Origin: Bradyrhizobium sp. CCBAU 53338 | GTDB taxonomy: Bacteria > Pseudomonadota > Alphaproteobacteria > Rhizobiales > Xanthobacteraceae | Direction: 5' to 3' | DNA: 64,000 nucleotides | NCBI RefSeq assembly: GCF_015291665.1 | Contig: NZ_CP030048.1 | Location: 6,731,501-6,795,500, forward strand | Shown: positions 47,095-56,219 of the stretch, one piece after another | How positions within the stretch are numbered: position 1 is the first letter of the stretch | Layout of the letters: the number at the start of each line of letters is the position of its first letter | Notes under the pieces: model-generated | Databases searched by the model: none | What the model was told of the DNA's origin: nothing | Seen by the model: only the letters and a program-made list of their open reading frames with translations | Program-made: the position numbers and the translations under genes

Positions 47095-48414
47095 ATGAGC
47101 ACCGATGCCGTCGCCGTTATCGGCTTCGTTTCCCTGTTCGTCCTGATGCTGCTGCGCGTGCCCGTCGGCATGGCTATGGGACTCGTCGGCGTGTCCGGCT
47201 TCGCCTACCTCGTCAACGGGACGGCGGCGCTGAAGCTGGTCGGCCAGACCTCGATGCGCACCGTCACCGACTACACCTTTGGCGTCATCCCGATGTTTCT
47301 GCTGATGGGCTCGTTCGTCAGCAATTCCGGCATGAGCCGCGAGCTGTTCCGTGCCGCCAACGGTTTTGTCGGACACTTGCGCGGCGGCCTCGGCATCGCG
47401 ACCGTCGGCGCCTGCGGCGGCTTTGCCGCGATCTGCGGCTCGTCGGTCGCGACCGCCGCGACCTTCTCCGCCGTCGCATACCCAGAGATGCGCCGCTTCG
47501 GCTATCCGCAGTCGTTTGCGACCGGCGTGATCGCCGCCGGCGGCACGCTGGGTGCAATGCTGCCGCCCTCCACCGTGCTCGCGGTCTACGGCATCATCAC
47601 CGAGCAGGACATCGGCAAGCTCTTCATCGCCGGCATCATCCCCGGCCTGTTGGCGATGACCATGTACATGATCACGATCTTCCTGATCGGCTATCTTCGC
47701 CCCGACTTCCTGCCCAAGGGCAAGGTGCTGCCCTGGCGCGAGCGCTTTGCCGGCCTCAAGGACATCTGGGCGCCGGTGCTGCTGTTCGTATTCGTGATCG
47801 GCGGCCTCTACGGCCTGCCGTTCCTGCCACGCTTCACGCCGACCGAGGCCGGCGGCGTCGGCGCCACCGGCGCGTTCATCATCGGCGTCGTCACGGGACG
47901 GCTCGACCGCGAGAAGATTTTGGCCTCTCTGCTCCAGGCGACGCGCACGGCCGCCGCGGTGTTTACCGTTCTGATCGGCGCACTGATCTTCGGCTACTTC
48001 CTGACGGTGACGCAGACGCCGCAGAAGGTGACGGAGTTCCTCACCGGCCTGGGTCTCGGCCCCTACGGCGTGCTCGCGCTCATCATGCTGATGTATCTCG
48101 TGCTGGGCTGCCTGATGGACGCGATGGCGATGATCATCCTGACCGTGCCGATCATCTTCCCCGTCATCACGCATCTCGGCTTCGATCCGATCTGGTTCGG
48201 CGTCATCATCGTGATGACGGTCGAGCTCGGCCTGATCCATCCGCCTGTCGGCATGAACGTCTTTGTCATCAAGAGCGTGGTGAAGGACGTCTCCTTCTCC
48301 ACGATCTTCAAGGGCGTCATCCCGTTCGTGGCAACGGATCTGGTCCGCCTGGTGATCCTGATCGCCTTCCCGCTGCTCGCCACATGGCTGCCGACGCGGA
48401 TGATGGCGCACTAG
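47095..48414 (+). CDS. TRAP transporter large membrane subunit (DctM family)
   Basis: A 439-residue protein with about twelve membrane helices from ATG at 47095. Typical DctM segments: FVLMLLRVPVGMAMGLVGVS, FGVIPMFLLMGSFVSNSGMS, GGFAAICGSSVATAATFSAV, GTLGAMLPPSTVLAVYGIIT and GLIHPPVGMNVFVIKSV. It is the Na+-coupled transport channel working with DctQ and DctP. Confidence 0.94.
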   Translation: MSTDAVAVIGFVSLFVLMLLRVPVGMAMGLVGVSGFAYLVNGTAALKLVGQTSMRTVTDYTFGVIPMFLLMGSFVSNSGMSRELFRAANGFVGHLRGGLGIATVGACGGFAAICGSSVATAATFSAVAYPEMRRFGYPQSFATGVIAAGGTLGAMLPPSTVLAVYGIITEQDIGKLFIAGIIPGLLAMTMYMITIFLIGYLRPDFLPKGKVLPWRERFAGLKDIWAPVLLFVFVIGGLYGLPFLPRFTPTEAGGVGATGAFIIGVVTGRLDREKILASLLQATRTAAAVFTVLIGALIFGYFLTVTQTPQKVTEFLTGLGLGPYGVLALIMLMYLVLGCLMDAMAMIILTVPIIFPVITHLGFDPIWFGVIIVMTVELGLIHPPVGMNVFVIKSVVKDVSFSTIFKGVIPFVATDLVRLVILIAFPLLATWLPTRMMAH

Positions 48415-48424
48415 AGGTGATGCG

Positions 48425-48886
48425 ATGACCGCGCCGACGCTCGAGACGAAATACGTCTTCACCATCACCGCGAAGATCGGCGACGTTGTCACCGCCGGCG
48501 AGACCGGCATCGGCGTCCGCCGCATCATCCCGATCATCGGCGGCGAGGTGAAAGGCGCGATCTCAGGCAAGGTGCTGCCGTTCGGCGCCGACTTCCAGAC
48601 CATCCGCCCCAACGAGCTGATCGACCTCGAGGCCAAATACGCCTTCGAGACCGACGACGGCGCAATCGTCTATGTCGAGAACAAGGGCATGCGCTTCGGT
48701 CCTGTCGAACTCTTGCAAAAGCTCAAGCGCGGCGAGCCTGTTGATCCCAAGCTGATCTATTTTCGCACCGTGCCGAAGTTCGAGACGGGGCACGAGAAAT
48801 ATCGCTGGCTGATGGAGCACATCTTCGTGGGCTCGGCCGCACGGCACGCCGATCGCGTGGTGATCGACGTGCATCAGGTGGTGTGA
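48425..48886 (+). CDS. DUF3237 family protein
   Basis: A 153-residue beta-barrel-type protein. PTLETKYVFTITAKIGDVV, GVRRIIPIIGGEVKGAISGK and the C-terminal FRTVPKFETGHEKYRWLMEH are characteristic of DUF3237. It sits 10 bp after dctM with the same orientation, so it is probably transcribed with the TRAP importer. The family has no settled function but is frequent beside aromatic catabolism genes. Confidence 0.85.
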   Translation: MTAPTLETKYVFTITAKIGDVVTAGETGIGVRRIIPIIGGEVKGAISGKVLPFGADFQTIRPNELIDLEAKYAFETDDGAIVYVENKGMRFGPVELLQKLKRGEPVDPKLIYFRTVPKFETGHEKYRWLMEHIFVGSAARHADRVVIDVHQVV

Positions 48887-48896
48887 AGCGGTCCCC

Positions 48897-48992
48897 CGTC
48901 GTCATCGCGAGGAGCGAAGCGACGCAGCAATCCAGACTGTTCCCGCGGCAACGATCTGAATTGCTTCGATTCGCTCGCAATAGCAATGACGG
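48897..48992. repeat. Dispersed palindromic repeat of Bradyrhizobium type
   Basis: The left arm CGTCATCGCGAGGAGCGAAG and the right arm, whose reverse complement starts CGTCATTGCTATTGCGAGCG, form a long imperfect inverted repeat around a central GTTCCCGCGGCAACG. Sequences of the form GTCATTGCGAGGAGCGAAGCGAC are scattered between genes in Bradyrhizobium genomes, from memory. It lies just after the DUF3237 gene and may also act as a terminator. Confidence 0.75.
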
Positions 48993-49117
48993 AGAATTTT
49001 GCAGGAACGGCGTTTTACAACACGCTCCTCGCCCTGGCCGTCGCGCGACACCGGGCGGCTCAAGGGGGCGCCGGCGCCATTATACGCCGTCCATCCATAT
49101 TGACTCCCGCAGAATTC

Positions 49118-49132
49118 GTTATACAACATAAC
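49118..49132. promoter_or_regulatory. Operator at the crotonase-fcs operon promoter
   Basis: GTTATACAACATAAC is a palindrome (GTTAT-N5-ATAAC) 20 bp before the crotonase ATG. It overlaps a possible -10 (TACAAC, 49122-49127) 16 bp after TTGACT (49100-49105). It agrees at 11-12 of 15 positions with the minus-strand reading of the pobA palindrome at 45308-45320. Confidence 0.5.
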
Positions 49133-49151
49133 TATTCTGACAAGGACGCAA

Positions 49152-49961
49152 ATGACACAGGGAAACGCCGAGACCGCTGGTGCGGGCGCCTCCGGGCTGC
49201 TTCAAATCGAGAGGGTGAACCGGGTTCTGACCGTGGGTCTGAACCGCCCCGCCAAGCGCAATGCGCTCAATGACGGCATCATCCTCGAAATCGGCGAGTA
49301 TTTTTCGTCCCTGCCCGAGGATGTCGGCGCGGTGGTCATTCACGGCATCGGCGACCATTTCTCCAGTGGCCTCGACCTGTCCGAGCTCCAGGACCACGAC
49401 GCCACCGGCGGCCTGCTGCATTCGCAGATGTGGCACCGGGTGTTCGATCGTATCCAGTATAGCCGCGTCCCCGTCATCGCCGCGCTGAAGGGCGCCGTGA
49501 TCGGCGGCGGGCTGGAGCTTGCCTGCGCGGCGCATATCCGCGTCGCCGAACCTTCGACCTATTTTGCCCTGCCGGAGGGGCAGCGCGGCATTTTCGTCGG
49601 CGGCGGCGGCTCGGTGCGGCTGCCGCGGCTGATCGGTGTCGCCCGCATGATGGACATGATGCTGACGGGCCGCGTCTATAGCGCCACCGAAGGCGCGTCC
49701 TACGGCTTTGCGCAATATGTCACCGAGGCCGGCAACGGTCTTGCCAAGGCGCTGGAGCTTGCGACCAAGATCGCCTCCAACGCGCCGCTGACGAATTTCG
49801 CCGTGCTGCAGGCACTGCCGATGATCGCGGAGGCCAATCCGCAGACCGGCCTGCTGATGGAGTCCCTGATGGCCACTGTCGCGCAGAGCGACAAGGAGGC
49901 AAAACGCAGGATCCGTGAATTTCTCGAGCACAAGACCGCCAAGGTAAAGCCGAAGTCATGA
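49152..49961 (+). CDS. Enoyl-CoA hydratase/isomerase (crotonase) family protein
   Basis: A 269-residue crotonase. The oxyanion-hole segments are GIGDHFSSGLDLSELQDHDA and LKGAVIGGGLELACAAHIRV, and the active-site helix holds YFALPEGQRGIFVGGGGSVR. Its stop overlaps the start of the feruloyl-CoA synthetase gene as ATGA. In this context it should hydrate hydroxycinnamoyl-CoA. Whether it also cleaves the product to the aldehyde cannot be told; the downstream dehydrogenase and thioesterase suggest a beta-oxidation-like route. Confidence 0.88.
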   Translation: MTQGNAETAGAGASGLLQIERVNRVLTVGLNRPAKRNALNDGIILEIGEYFSSLPEDVGAVVIHGIGDHFSSGLDLSELQDHDATGGLLHSQMWHRVFDRIQYSRVPVIAALKGAVIGGGLELACAAHIRVAEPSTYFALPEGQRGIFVGGGGSVRLPRLIGVARMMDMMLTGRVYSATEGASYGFAQYVTEAGNGLAKALELATKIASNAPLTNFAVLQALPMIAEANPQTGLLMESLMATVAQSDKEAKRRIREFLEHKTAKVKPKS

Positions 49962-51841
49962 GCGCACAGCCGTCCTCTTCCAGCACAGAGCGCGGCGCGA
50001 GCAATTCTCCGCTGCGACCGATCTCGTTCGGCGATCCCGCCGTCGACATCGAGCGTCGCGCCGATGGCACGATCTATCTGCGGCCGAGGCAGCCGCTTGG
50101 CGACTATCCCGTCCGCATCACCGACCGCCTGCATCATTGGGCGGCGACGACCCCAGACCGCATCTTCATGGCCGAGCGCGAGGGCGGCCGCGGCTGGCGC
50201 AAAATCACCTATGCTGAACTTCTGACCGCGAGCCGGCACATTGCATCCGCATTGATCCAGCGCGGCCTGTCGGCGGAGCGGCCGGTCGTCATCCTCTCCG
50301 GCAATTCGATCGACCACGCTTTGCTTGCCTTCGGCGCGTTCTATGCCGGCGTTCCGTTCTGCCCGGTGTCACCGGCCTATTCGCTGGTGTCGAAAGATTA
50401 CGGCAAGCTGTCCTACCTGATGAAGCTGCTGACGCCGGGCTTGGTCTTCGCCGAGGACGCCGACAAGTTCGCGGACGCGCTCGCGGCCAATGTCTCGCAC
50501 GGCACCGAAATCGCGGCGTCCTATGGCAGCGTGCCAGGCCGCGACGTCACGCTGCTGGCCGATCTCATGGCGACACCCCTTCGCAGCGATCTCGACGCGG
50601 TGCACGGCAAGATCGGCCCCGACACGATCGCGAAATTCCTGCTGACCTCGGGCTCGACCGGCAATCCCAAGGCCGTCATCAACACCCAGCGCATGATCTG
50701 CGCCAACCAGGTGATGCTGCGCGAGACGCTCGCCTTCCTCAAGGACGAGCCTCCCGTCATCATCGACTGGCTGCCCTGGAACCACACCTTCGGCGGCAAC
50801 CACAATATCGGGCTGACGCTCTACAACGGCGGCTCGATGTATCTCGATGCCGGCAAGCCGATGCCCGGCGGCATCGAGGAGACCGTGCGCAATCTCCAGG
50901 AGATTTCGCCGACGGTCTATTTCAACGTGCCCAAGGGCTATGAATCGCTGCTGCCCTATTTGCGCGACGACCAGGGCCTGCGCGCAAAGTTCTTCGACCG
51001 GCTGCACGCGATGTTCTTCTCCGGCGCGGCGCTGTCGCCTTTCGTCTGGAACAGCCTCGACGAACTCGCGGTGAAGGAGAAGGGCTATCGCGTGCCGATG
51101 CTGACCGGACTGGGCGCCACCGAGACCGCGCCCTTCTTCATGTCGGTCAATCCTCGCACCAGCCGCTCCGGCCATGTCGGCCTGCCCGTATCAGGCAACG
51201 ACGCCAAGCTGGTGCCGAACAACGGCAAGCTCGAAGTCCGCGCCAAGGGGCCGAACGTGATGCCCGGCTACTGGCGACAGCCCGACATCAGCGCAAAGTC
51301 CTTCGACGAGGAGGGATTTTACAAGATGGGCGATGCGCTCAAACCCGCCGATCTCAACGATCTCAACGCCGGCTTCGATTTCGACGGCCGCGTCAGCGAG
51401 GATTTCAAGCTTGCGAGCGGCACCTGGGTGAGCGTCGGCCCGCTGCGCGCGCGCCTCACCGCGGCTTGCGCGCCCTTGGTGCGCGATGTCGTCATCGCCG
51501 GCATCAACCGCGACGAAGTCTCCGCACTCGTCGTCCTCGATCTCGACGGCTGCCGCCTGGTCAACCCGACGCTGCCAGCCGACGATCTCACCGTCACCGC
51601 GCGCGACCGCCTTGTGCGGGAGGCTTTTCGCGAGCGCCTGACACGTTTCCTCACCCAAGCCACCGGCTCCTCGACGCGGGTCACACGCGCGATCCTGATG
51701 GACACGCCGCTCTCGATCGACAAGGGCGAGGTCACCGACAAGGGCTCGATCAACCAGCGCGCGGTGCTCGAGCATCGCACCGCATTGATCGACGAGCTCT
51801 ACGCTGCCAATCCATCGGACCGTGTGATATCGGTCGGCTAA
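49958..51841 (+). CDS. fcs: Feruloyl-CoA synthetase (hydroxycinnamate:CoA ligase)
   Basis: A 627-residue adenylate-forming enzyme, the length of the Fcs group. ATP-binding P-loop-like [36 protein letters not shown], the A5 segment [22 protein letters not shown] and a C-terminal lysine region ([13 protein letters not shown]) are visible. [10 protein letters not shown] and the long N-terminal region are as I recall for feruloyl-CoA synthases. It activates ferulate, p-coumarate or a related acid to the CoA thioester. Coupled to the crotonase gene upstream and 22 bp before the dehydrogenase. Confidence 0.9.
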   Translation: MSAQPSSSSTERGASNSPLRPISFGDPAVDIERRADGTIYLRPRQPLGDYPVRITDRLHHWAATTPDRIFMAEREGGRGWRKITYAELLTASRHIASALIQRGLSAERPVVILSGNSIDHALLAFGAFYAGVPFCPVSPAYSLVSKDYGKLSYLMKLLTPGLVFAEDADKFADALAANVSHGTEIAASYGSVPGRDVTLLADLMATPLRSDLDAVHGKIGPDTIAKFLLTSGSTGNPKAVINTQRMICANQVMLRETLAFLKDEPPVIIDWLPWNHTFGGNHNIGLTLYNGGSMYLDAGKPMPGGIEETVRNLQEISPTVYFNVPKGYESLLPYLRDDQGLRAKFFDRLHAMFFSGAALSPFVWNSLDELAVKEKGYRVPMLTGLGATETAPFFMSVNPRTSRSGHVGLPVSGNDAKLVPNNGKLEVRAKGPNVMPGYWRQPDISAKSFDEEGFYKMGDALKPADLNDLNAGFDFDGRVSEDFKLASGTWVSVGPLRARLTAACAPLVRDVVIAGINRDEVSALVVLDLDGCRLVNPTLPADDLTVTARDRLVREAFRERLTRFLTQATGSSTRVTRAILMDTPLSIDKGEVTDKGSINQRAVLEHRTALIDELYAANPSDRVISVG

Positions 51842-51863
51842 GAACTTATCGAAGGAGAACGCC

Positions 51864-52625
51864 ATGTTGTTGAAGGATCAGGCAGCCATCGTCACCGGCG
51901 GCGCATCGGGACTGGGCGCTGCGACCGCGCGCAAACTGGCGGCGCAAGGCGCCAAGGTCGCGGTGTGCGATCTCAATGCTAAGCTTGCGGAAACCGTTGC
52001 CGCCGAGATCAAGGGCGTCGCCGTCACCTGCGACGTCTCCGACGCCGCCTCTGCTGAAGCCGCGATCGCGCAGGCAACCAAGGCCCACGGCCCCGCCCGC
52101 GTGCTGGTCAACTGCGCCGGCATCGGCGTGGCAAAGCGCGTCGTCGGCCGCGACGGCCCAATGGCGCTCGCCGATTTCGACAAGGTGATCAAGGTCAATC
52201 TGATCGGCACCTTCAACATGCTGCGCCTTGCCGCGACCGAGATGTCCAGGCTCGAGCCGCAGGCGAGCGGCGAGCGCGGCGTCATCATCAACACCGCCTC
52301 CGTCGCCGCCTATGACGGCCAGATCGGCCAGTCGGCCTATTCGGCTTCGAAGGGCGGCATCGTCGGCATGACCTTGCCGATCGCACGCGAACTCGCCCAG
52401 TTCGGCGTTCGCGTGCTGACCATCGCGCCCGGCCTGTTCCTCACGCCCCTGCTCGCCAATCTGCCGCAGGAAGCCCAGGACTCGCTTGCCGCCGCGATCC
52501 CTTTCCCGCGCCGTCTCGGCAACGCCGACGAGTTCGCGGCGCTCGCGCTGCACATGGTCGAGAATTCCTACCTCAACGGCGAAGTGGTGCGCCTCGACGG
52601 CTCGCTGCGCATGGCGCCCAAGTAG
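51864..52625 (+). CDS. Short-chain dehydrogenase, 3-hydroxyacyl-CoA dehydrogenase type
   Basis: A 253-residue SDR. NAD(P)-binding [32 protein letters not shown], catalytic Ser in [15 protein letters not shown] and YSASK (Tyr and Lys). The sequence most resembles the type-2 3-hydroxyacyl-CoA dehydrogenase group ([32 protein letters not shown]). In this operon it would oxidise the beta-hydroxyl formed by the hydratase. Starts at ATG 51864 with GAAGGAG upstream. Confidence 0.9.
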   Translation: MLLKDQAAIVTGGASGLGAATARKLAAQGAKVAVCDLNAKLAETVAAEIKGVAVTCDVSDAASAEAAIAQATKAHGPARVLVNCAGIGVAKRVVGRDGPMALADFDKVIKVNLIGTFNMLRLAATEMSRLEPQASGERGVIINTASVAAYDGQIGQSAYSASKGGIVGMTLPIARELAQFGVRVLTIAPGLFLTPLLANLPQEAQDSLAAAIPFPRRLGNADEFAALALHMVENSYLNGEVVRLDGSLRMAPK

Positions 52626-52638
52626 GACGCGAAAACGC

Positions 52639-53058
52639 ATGTTCGTGAACCGGCGCGACGTCCAGATCCAGTGGGGCGACTGCGACCCCGCCAACATCGT
52701 CTACTACCCGCGTTATTTCGCGATGTTCGACGATTCGACGTCGACCCTGTTCGAGGTCGCCGGCTTCTCCAAGCAGGACCTGGTCCGCAAATACGGCCTG
52801 GTGGGCATCCCCATGGTCGACACGCGGTCCAAGTTCTATATCCCCTCGACCTATGGCGACTGGATCACCATCGAAACCAGAATCGAGAGCATCAAGCGCT
52901 CGAGCTTCGAGGTAAAGCACAACGTCTACAAGGGCGAAGCCCTGGCCATCGAAGGTTTCGAGACCCGCGTCCTGGTTGGCCGCGATCCCGACAACCCCGA
53001 CAGACTGAAATCGGCGCCATTCCCTCCGGAAATGGTAGCCAAATTCACAGGAAGCTAA
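52639..53058 (+). CDS. 4-hydroxybenzoyl-CoA thioesterase type hotdog enzyme
   Basis: About 139 residues from ATG at 52639, 13 bp after the dehydrogenase stop. VQIQWGDCDPANIVYYPRYF carries the catalytic Asp of the Pseudomonas-type 4-hydroxybenzoyl-CoA thioesterase (GDCDPAGIVxYPxY). STYGDWITIETRIESIKRSS is also typical. It would release 4-hydroxybenzoate or vanillate from the CoA ester at the end of side-chain shortening, feeding PobA. Confidence 0.9.
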   Translation: MFVNRRDVQIQWGDCDPANIVYYPRYFAMFDDSTSTLFEVAGFSKQDLVRKYGLVGIPMVDTRSKFYIPSTYGDWITIETRIESIKRSSFEVKHNVYKGEALAIEGFETRVLVGRDPDNPDRLKSAPFPPEMVAKFTGS

Positions 53059-53149
53059 ACTCCGGAGCTAAATCGCCGCATCACCGAAAGACGGGGCTGA
53101 ATTCATCCCCGATTTCTGCTTTCAAAGAAAAACGTCAAGGGAGGAATTG

Positions 53150-54301
53150 ATGAAACACTTTTACCTGACCGCCGCCATCGCGGCAGCGACGCTGGTGCTG
53201 CCGGCCCTGCCCGCACTGGCCCAGACCAACGAAATCACCATCGGCATCAGCGTCACCACCACGGGTCCTGCGGCCGCTCTCGGCATTCCCGAGCGCAATG
53301 CGCTGGAATTCGTGCCGAAGGAGATCGGCGGCGTGCCGCTGAAGGTGATCGTGCTCGACGACGGCGGCGACCCGACCACGGCAACCACGAACGCGCGCCG
53401 CTTCGTCACGGAGTCCAAGGCCGACATCATCATGGGCTCGTCGACGACGCCGCCCTCGATCGCGGTCTCCAACGTCGCCAACGAAGCCGGCATTCCGCAT
53501 TTCGGCCTCGCGCCATTCCCGATCACGCCGGAGCGTGCCAAGTGGTCGGTGTCGATGCCGCAGCCCATTCCGATCATGGGCAAGGTGCTCTATCAGCACA
53601 TGAAAGCCCACAACGTGAAGACGGTCGGCTATATCGGCTATTCCGATTCCTACGGCGACCTCTGGTTCAACGACTTCAAGGCCCAGGGCGTGCCGATGGG
53701 CATGACCATGGTCGACGAAGAACGCTTCGCGCGACCCGACACGTCCGTCACTGGACAGGTCCTGAAGCTCGTCGCGGCCAATCCCGACGCGATCCTGGTC
53801 GGCGCATCGGGTACGGCGGCCGCGCTGCCGCAGACCGAGCTGCGCGATCGCGGCTACAAGGGCCTGATCTACCAGACCCACGGCGCTGCCAGCATGGACT
53901 TCATCCGCATCGCCGGCAAAGCCGCCGAAGGCGTGCTGATGGCGTCCGGTCCGGTGATGGATCCGGAAGATCAGCCCGACAGCGCCCTCACCAAGAAGCC
54001 GGGTCTGGCGCTCAACACCGCCTATGAAGCCAAATACGGCCCGCACAGCCGCAGCCAGTTCGCCGGCCATTCCTACGACGCTTTCGAGGTGCTGAAGCGC
54101 ATCATTCCGACCGCACTGAAGACGGCCAAACCCGGCACGCCGGAATTCCGCGAAGCCATTCGCCAGGCCTGGCTGACCGAACGGGACATCGCGGCAAGCC
54201 AGGGCGTCTACAACTTCACCGAGAAGGATCGCTACGGCCTCGACGATCGCTCGCGCATCCTGCTCACGGTCAAGGACGGAAAATACACGCTCGCGAAGTA
54301 A
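53150..54301 (+). CDS. ABC transporter substrate-binding protein, branched-chain/aromatic type
   Basis: A 383-residue type I periplasmic binding protein from ATG at 53150 behind GGGAGGAA, with a signal peptide (AIAAATLVLPALPALAQ). ITIGISVTTTGPAAALGIPE, IVLDDGGDPTTATTNARRFV and GYIGYSDSYGDLWFNDFKAQ follow the LivK pattern. The matching permeases and ATPases are not in the window. Similar proteins bind p-coumarate or benzoate in related bacteria, so it may supply the same pathway. A terminator follows. Confidence 0.9.
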   Translation: MKHFYLTAAIAAATLVLPALPALAQTNEITIGISVTTTGPAAALGIPERNALEFVPKEIGGVPLKVIVLDDGGDPTTATTNARRFVTESKADIIMGSSTTPPSIAVSNVANEAGIPHFGLAPFPITPERAKWSVSMPQPIPIMGKVLYQHMKAHNVKTVGYIGYSDSYGDLWFNDFKAQGVPMGMTMVDEERFARPDTSVTGQVLKLVAANPDAILVGASGTAAALPQTELRDRGYKGLIYQTHGAASMDFIRIAGKAAEGVLMASGPVMDPEDQPDSALTKKPGLALNTAYEAKYGPHSRSQFAGHSYDAFEVLKRIIPTALKTAKPGTPEFREAIRQAWLTERDIAASQGVYNFTEKDRYGLDDRSRILLTVKDGKYTLAK

Positions 54302-54325
54302 GCGGCGAAAGTCCCCTGAAACCAC

Positions 54326-54352
54326 GAGAGCCGGCCCATTGGGCCGGCTCTC
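54326..54352. terminator. Bidirectional terminator hairpin
   Basis: Perfect stem GAGAGCCGGCCC with GGGCCGGCTCTC around a short ATT loop, followed by TTCG. It lies between the convergent binding-protein and GST genes. Confidence 0.85.
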
Positions 54353-54377
54353 TTCGTTCGCGCGTACCGCTCCCGCG

Positions 54378-55106
54378 TCAGGCTGCCTGCCGCAGCGGCG
54401 TCCAGGCGAATTCCGGATAGTAGCTGTCCATCATCCGGTCGACATAGGCAGTGAGGTTGGGAAATCCTTCCGCGCGCTCGCGCAGGCCGGATTCGAAGAA
54501 CGGCGTCAAGATGCCAGCTAGGGCGCCGAACGCGGTCGCGTCCACGCCGCAGGGCCCGTTGCCCATCAGATAGGATTTGTCGCCGAGTTGCACCGACAGC
54601 GCGAACAGCGAACGGACCGCGAGATCGACATCGTCGTCGGGGGCGTGGCGGCCGAGGCCGGAGAGCAGATAATTCTCGGCGACGCGGAATTGCGCGTCTT
54701 CGCGCAGCTTCTCGCGGTTGTGCTCGGGCGCGCCGTCGAAGAAATGCGCAGGCCCCTTGGCGAAATTGGCGGCATCGACCCAGCGTGCACCGACCAGCGC
54801 CCAATAGACGTGATGCTCGATCATGCGCTCGAACGCCCAGGCTTGCGCGCGCTCCTGCAAGGAGAGGCCGGCGTCGAAATCGAAGCCGTAGCGGCGCTCG
54901 ACATGGGCGCGGATGAAGGTGGAATCGGCCACCGCTTCGCCGCCGTCATCTATGAAAGGCAGCTGGCCCTTGGGGGAAGCCGGCGGCATCGCCCGCTCCT
55001 TCCGGTAGGGCAGTCCCGCCATCTTGAGCTGTACCTCGGTCTTGGTAACGAAGGGGCTGATTTCCGGCAGGCCGAAGCCCGTACCAAAACCGTAAAGCGT
55101 GATCAT
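54378..55106 (-). CDS. Glutathione S-transferase family protein
   Basis: A 242-residue protein from ATG at 55106 with AGGAGA upstream. Thioredoxin-fold N-terminal domain MITLYGFGTGFGLPEISPFV, KGQLPFIDDGGEAVADSTFI (cis-Pro and SNAIL-like contacts). The helical C-terminal domain has GPCGVDATAFGALAGIL. The N-terminus FGLPEISPFVTKTEVQLKMA is like the metaxin/failed-axon-connections GST group. A longer frame to 55370 is spurious. Two related palindromes and a WYL regulator lie upstream. Confidence 0.88.
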   Translation of the reverse strand: MITLYGFGTGFGLPEISPFVTKTEVQLKMAGLPYRKERAMPPASPKGQLPFIDDGGEAVADSTFIRAHVERRYGFDFDAGLSLQERAQAWAFERMIEHHVYWALVGARWVDAANFAKGPAHFFDGAPEHNREKLREDAQFRVAENYLLSGLGRHAPDDDVDLAVRSLFALSVQLGDKSYLMGNGPCGVDATAFGALAGILTPFFESGLRERAEGFPNLTAYVDRMMDSYYPEFAWTPLRQAA

Positions 55107-55144
55107 TGAAGCTCTCCTGAACCTACCGAAAGAGTTGACGGAAC

Positions 55145-55408
55145 CTAGTGCCGGGCTGCTGCCACCATGGTGGCAGCAGCCGTGATATCTTCTGCGAAAC
55201 GGGCCCCCCGCCAGGCGCGGCCCATCACGTGGCGGACCAGCGCGCCCGCAGCCTGGATCAGCGAGCGTGTCAGCACGGTCGCGAGCGCAACGCGGAGATC
55301 GACGATCGTGAGATCGAAAAACGTGACGCGGCTGAAGACTTTGGCATGCAACGACGCTTGCGCCCGCCACAACGGACCGACCAGGCCGAGATGGATTGGA
55401 GTGATCAT
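55145..55408 (-). CDS. Small protein of unknown function next to WYL regulator
   Basis: About 87 residues from ATG at 55408 with AGAGGA eight bases upstream. Sequence is basic and helical (SRVTFFDLTIVDLRVALATV, RHVMGRAWRGARFAEDITAA) with no recognised domain. Its last codons lie over the palindrome at 55155-55180, 38 bp before the GST gene. It is divergent from the WYL gene. Coding status is likely but not certain. Confidence 0.5.
   Translation of the reverse strand: MITPIHLGLVGPLWRAQASLHAKVFSRVTFFDLTIVDLRVALATVLTRSLIQAAGALVRHVMGRAWRGARFAEDITAAATMVAAARH
55155..55180. promoter_or_regulatory. 26-bp perfect palindrome, likely WYL-regulator operator for GST gene
   Basis: GCTGCTGCCACCA and its exact complement form an uninterrupted 26-bp palindrome 49 bp before the GST start. 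Its half-site CTGCTGCCA also occurs at 55455-55478, beside the WYL regulator gene. Confidence 0.65.
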
Positions 55409-55454
55409 GGACAAATCCTCTTCAGTCGATGTGTTGTCCCGGTATAGAACTCCC

Positions 55455-55478
55455 CTGCTGCCAACATCCTGTCAGCAG
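55455..55478. promoter_or_regulatory. Second copy of the palindrome, beside the WYL gene
   Basis: CTGCTGCCA, six bases ACATCC, then TGTCAGCAG: the same half-sites as 55156-55179 with one change in the right arm. It lies between the WYL start (55521) and the divergent small gene (55408), so it could control both. Confidence 0.65.
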
Positions 55479-55520
55479 CCACGCGCCGTTGTCTGATCCG
55501 CCCCCGATGAGAGAATTGTC

Positions 55521-56219
55521 ATGAGACGCGCCGACCGGCTGTTTCAGATCATCCAGGTGCTGAGGCGCACCCGTAAGCCGCTGACGGCGGACGCGATTGC
55601 CGCCGAGCTCGAGACCTCGAAGCGAACGATCTATCGCGACATCGCGACGCTGATCGGCCAGCGCGTGCCGATCCGCGGCGAAGCCGGCATGGGCTACATC
55701 CTGGAGAAGGGTTTCGACCTGCCGCCGTTGATGCTGACACCCGACGAGATCGAGGCGGCAGTGCTTGGCGCGCAATGGGTCGCGGGCCACGCCGATTCCA
55801 CGCTCGCGCGTGCGGCCGAGGATTTGATGGCCAAGATCGCCGACACCGTGCCGGAACGGCTGCGCCCCTTCGTGCTGGAGCCGGCGAGCCGGGCGCGACC
55901 GAGTTGGAACAGGGAGCCGGATCGCCTCGACATGGCACGCACGCGCACGCAGATCCACGAAGGCAAGAAAATCATGCTGCGCTATCGCGACGAGCAGGGC
56001 CGCCCCAGCGAGCGCATGATCTGGCCGATCTCGGTCGGCTATCTCGAAGCCGTTCGCCTGCTCGCGGCGTGGTGCGAGCTGCGCAGCGACTTCCGCAGCT
56101 TCCGCACCGACCGCGTCGTGGATGCGACCTATCTCGACGAAAGATATCCGGAAAGACGCGACGTGCTGCGCGCGAAATGGCGACAGAGCCTGGTCTGGGG
56201 ACCGCCGAAGGACACATGA
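55521..56219 (+). CDS. WYL-domain transcriptional regulator (YafY type)
   Basis: A 232-residue protein. The winged helix-turn-helix MRRADRLFQIIQVLRRTRKP, LETSKRTIYRDIATLIGQRV is in the first 60 residues. The WYL ligand-binding domain comes later (KIMLRYRDEQGRPSERMIWP, RLLAAWCELRSDFRSFRTDR). Its stop overlaps the start of the YkgJ-like gene. Palindromes upstream suggest that it controls itself, the small gene and the GST gene. Confidence 0.9.
   Translation: MRRADRLFQIIQVLRRTRKPLTADAIAAELETSKRTIYRDIATLIGQRVPIRGEAGMGYILEKGFDLPPLMLTPDEIEAAVLGAQWVAGHADSTLARAAEDLMAKIADTVPERLRPFVLEPASRARPSWNREPDRLDMARTRTQIHEGKKIMLRYRDEQGRPSERMIWPISVGYLEAVRLLAAWCELRSDFRSFRTDRVVDATYLDERYPERRDVLRAKWRQSLVWGPPKDT

Noticed and set aside
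47032..48636. Minus-strand frame of 534 codons opposite dctM
   Set aside because: Shadow of a clear DctM gene; composition dominated by His, Asp, Arg and Gln with no family features.
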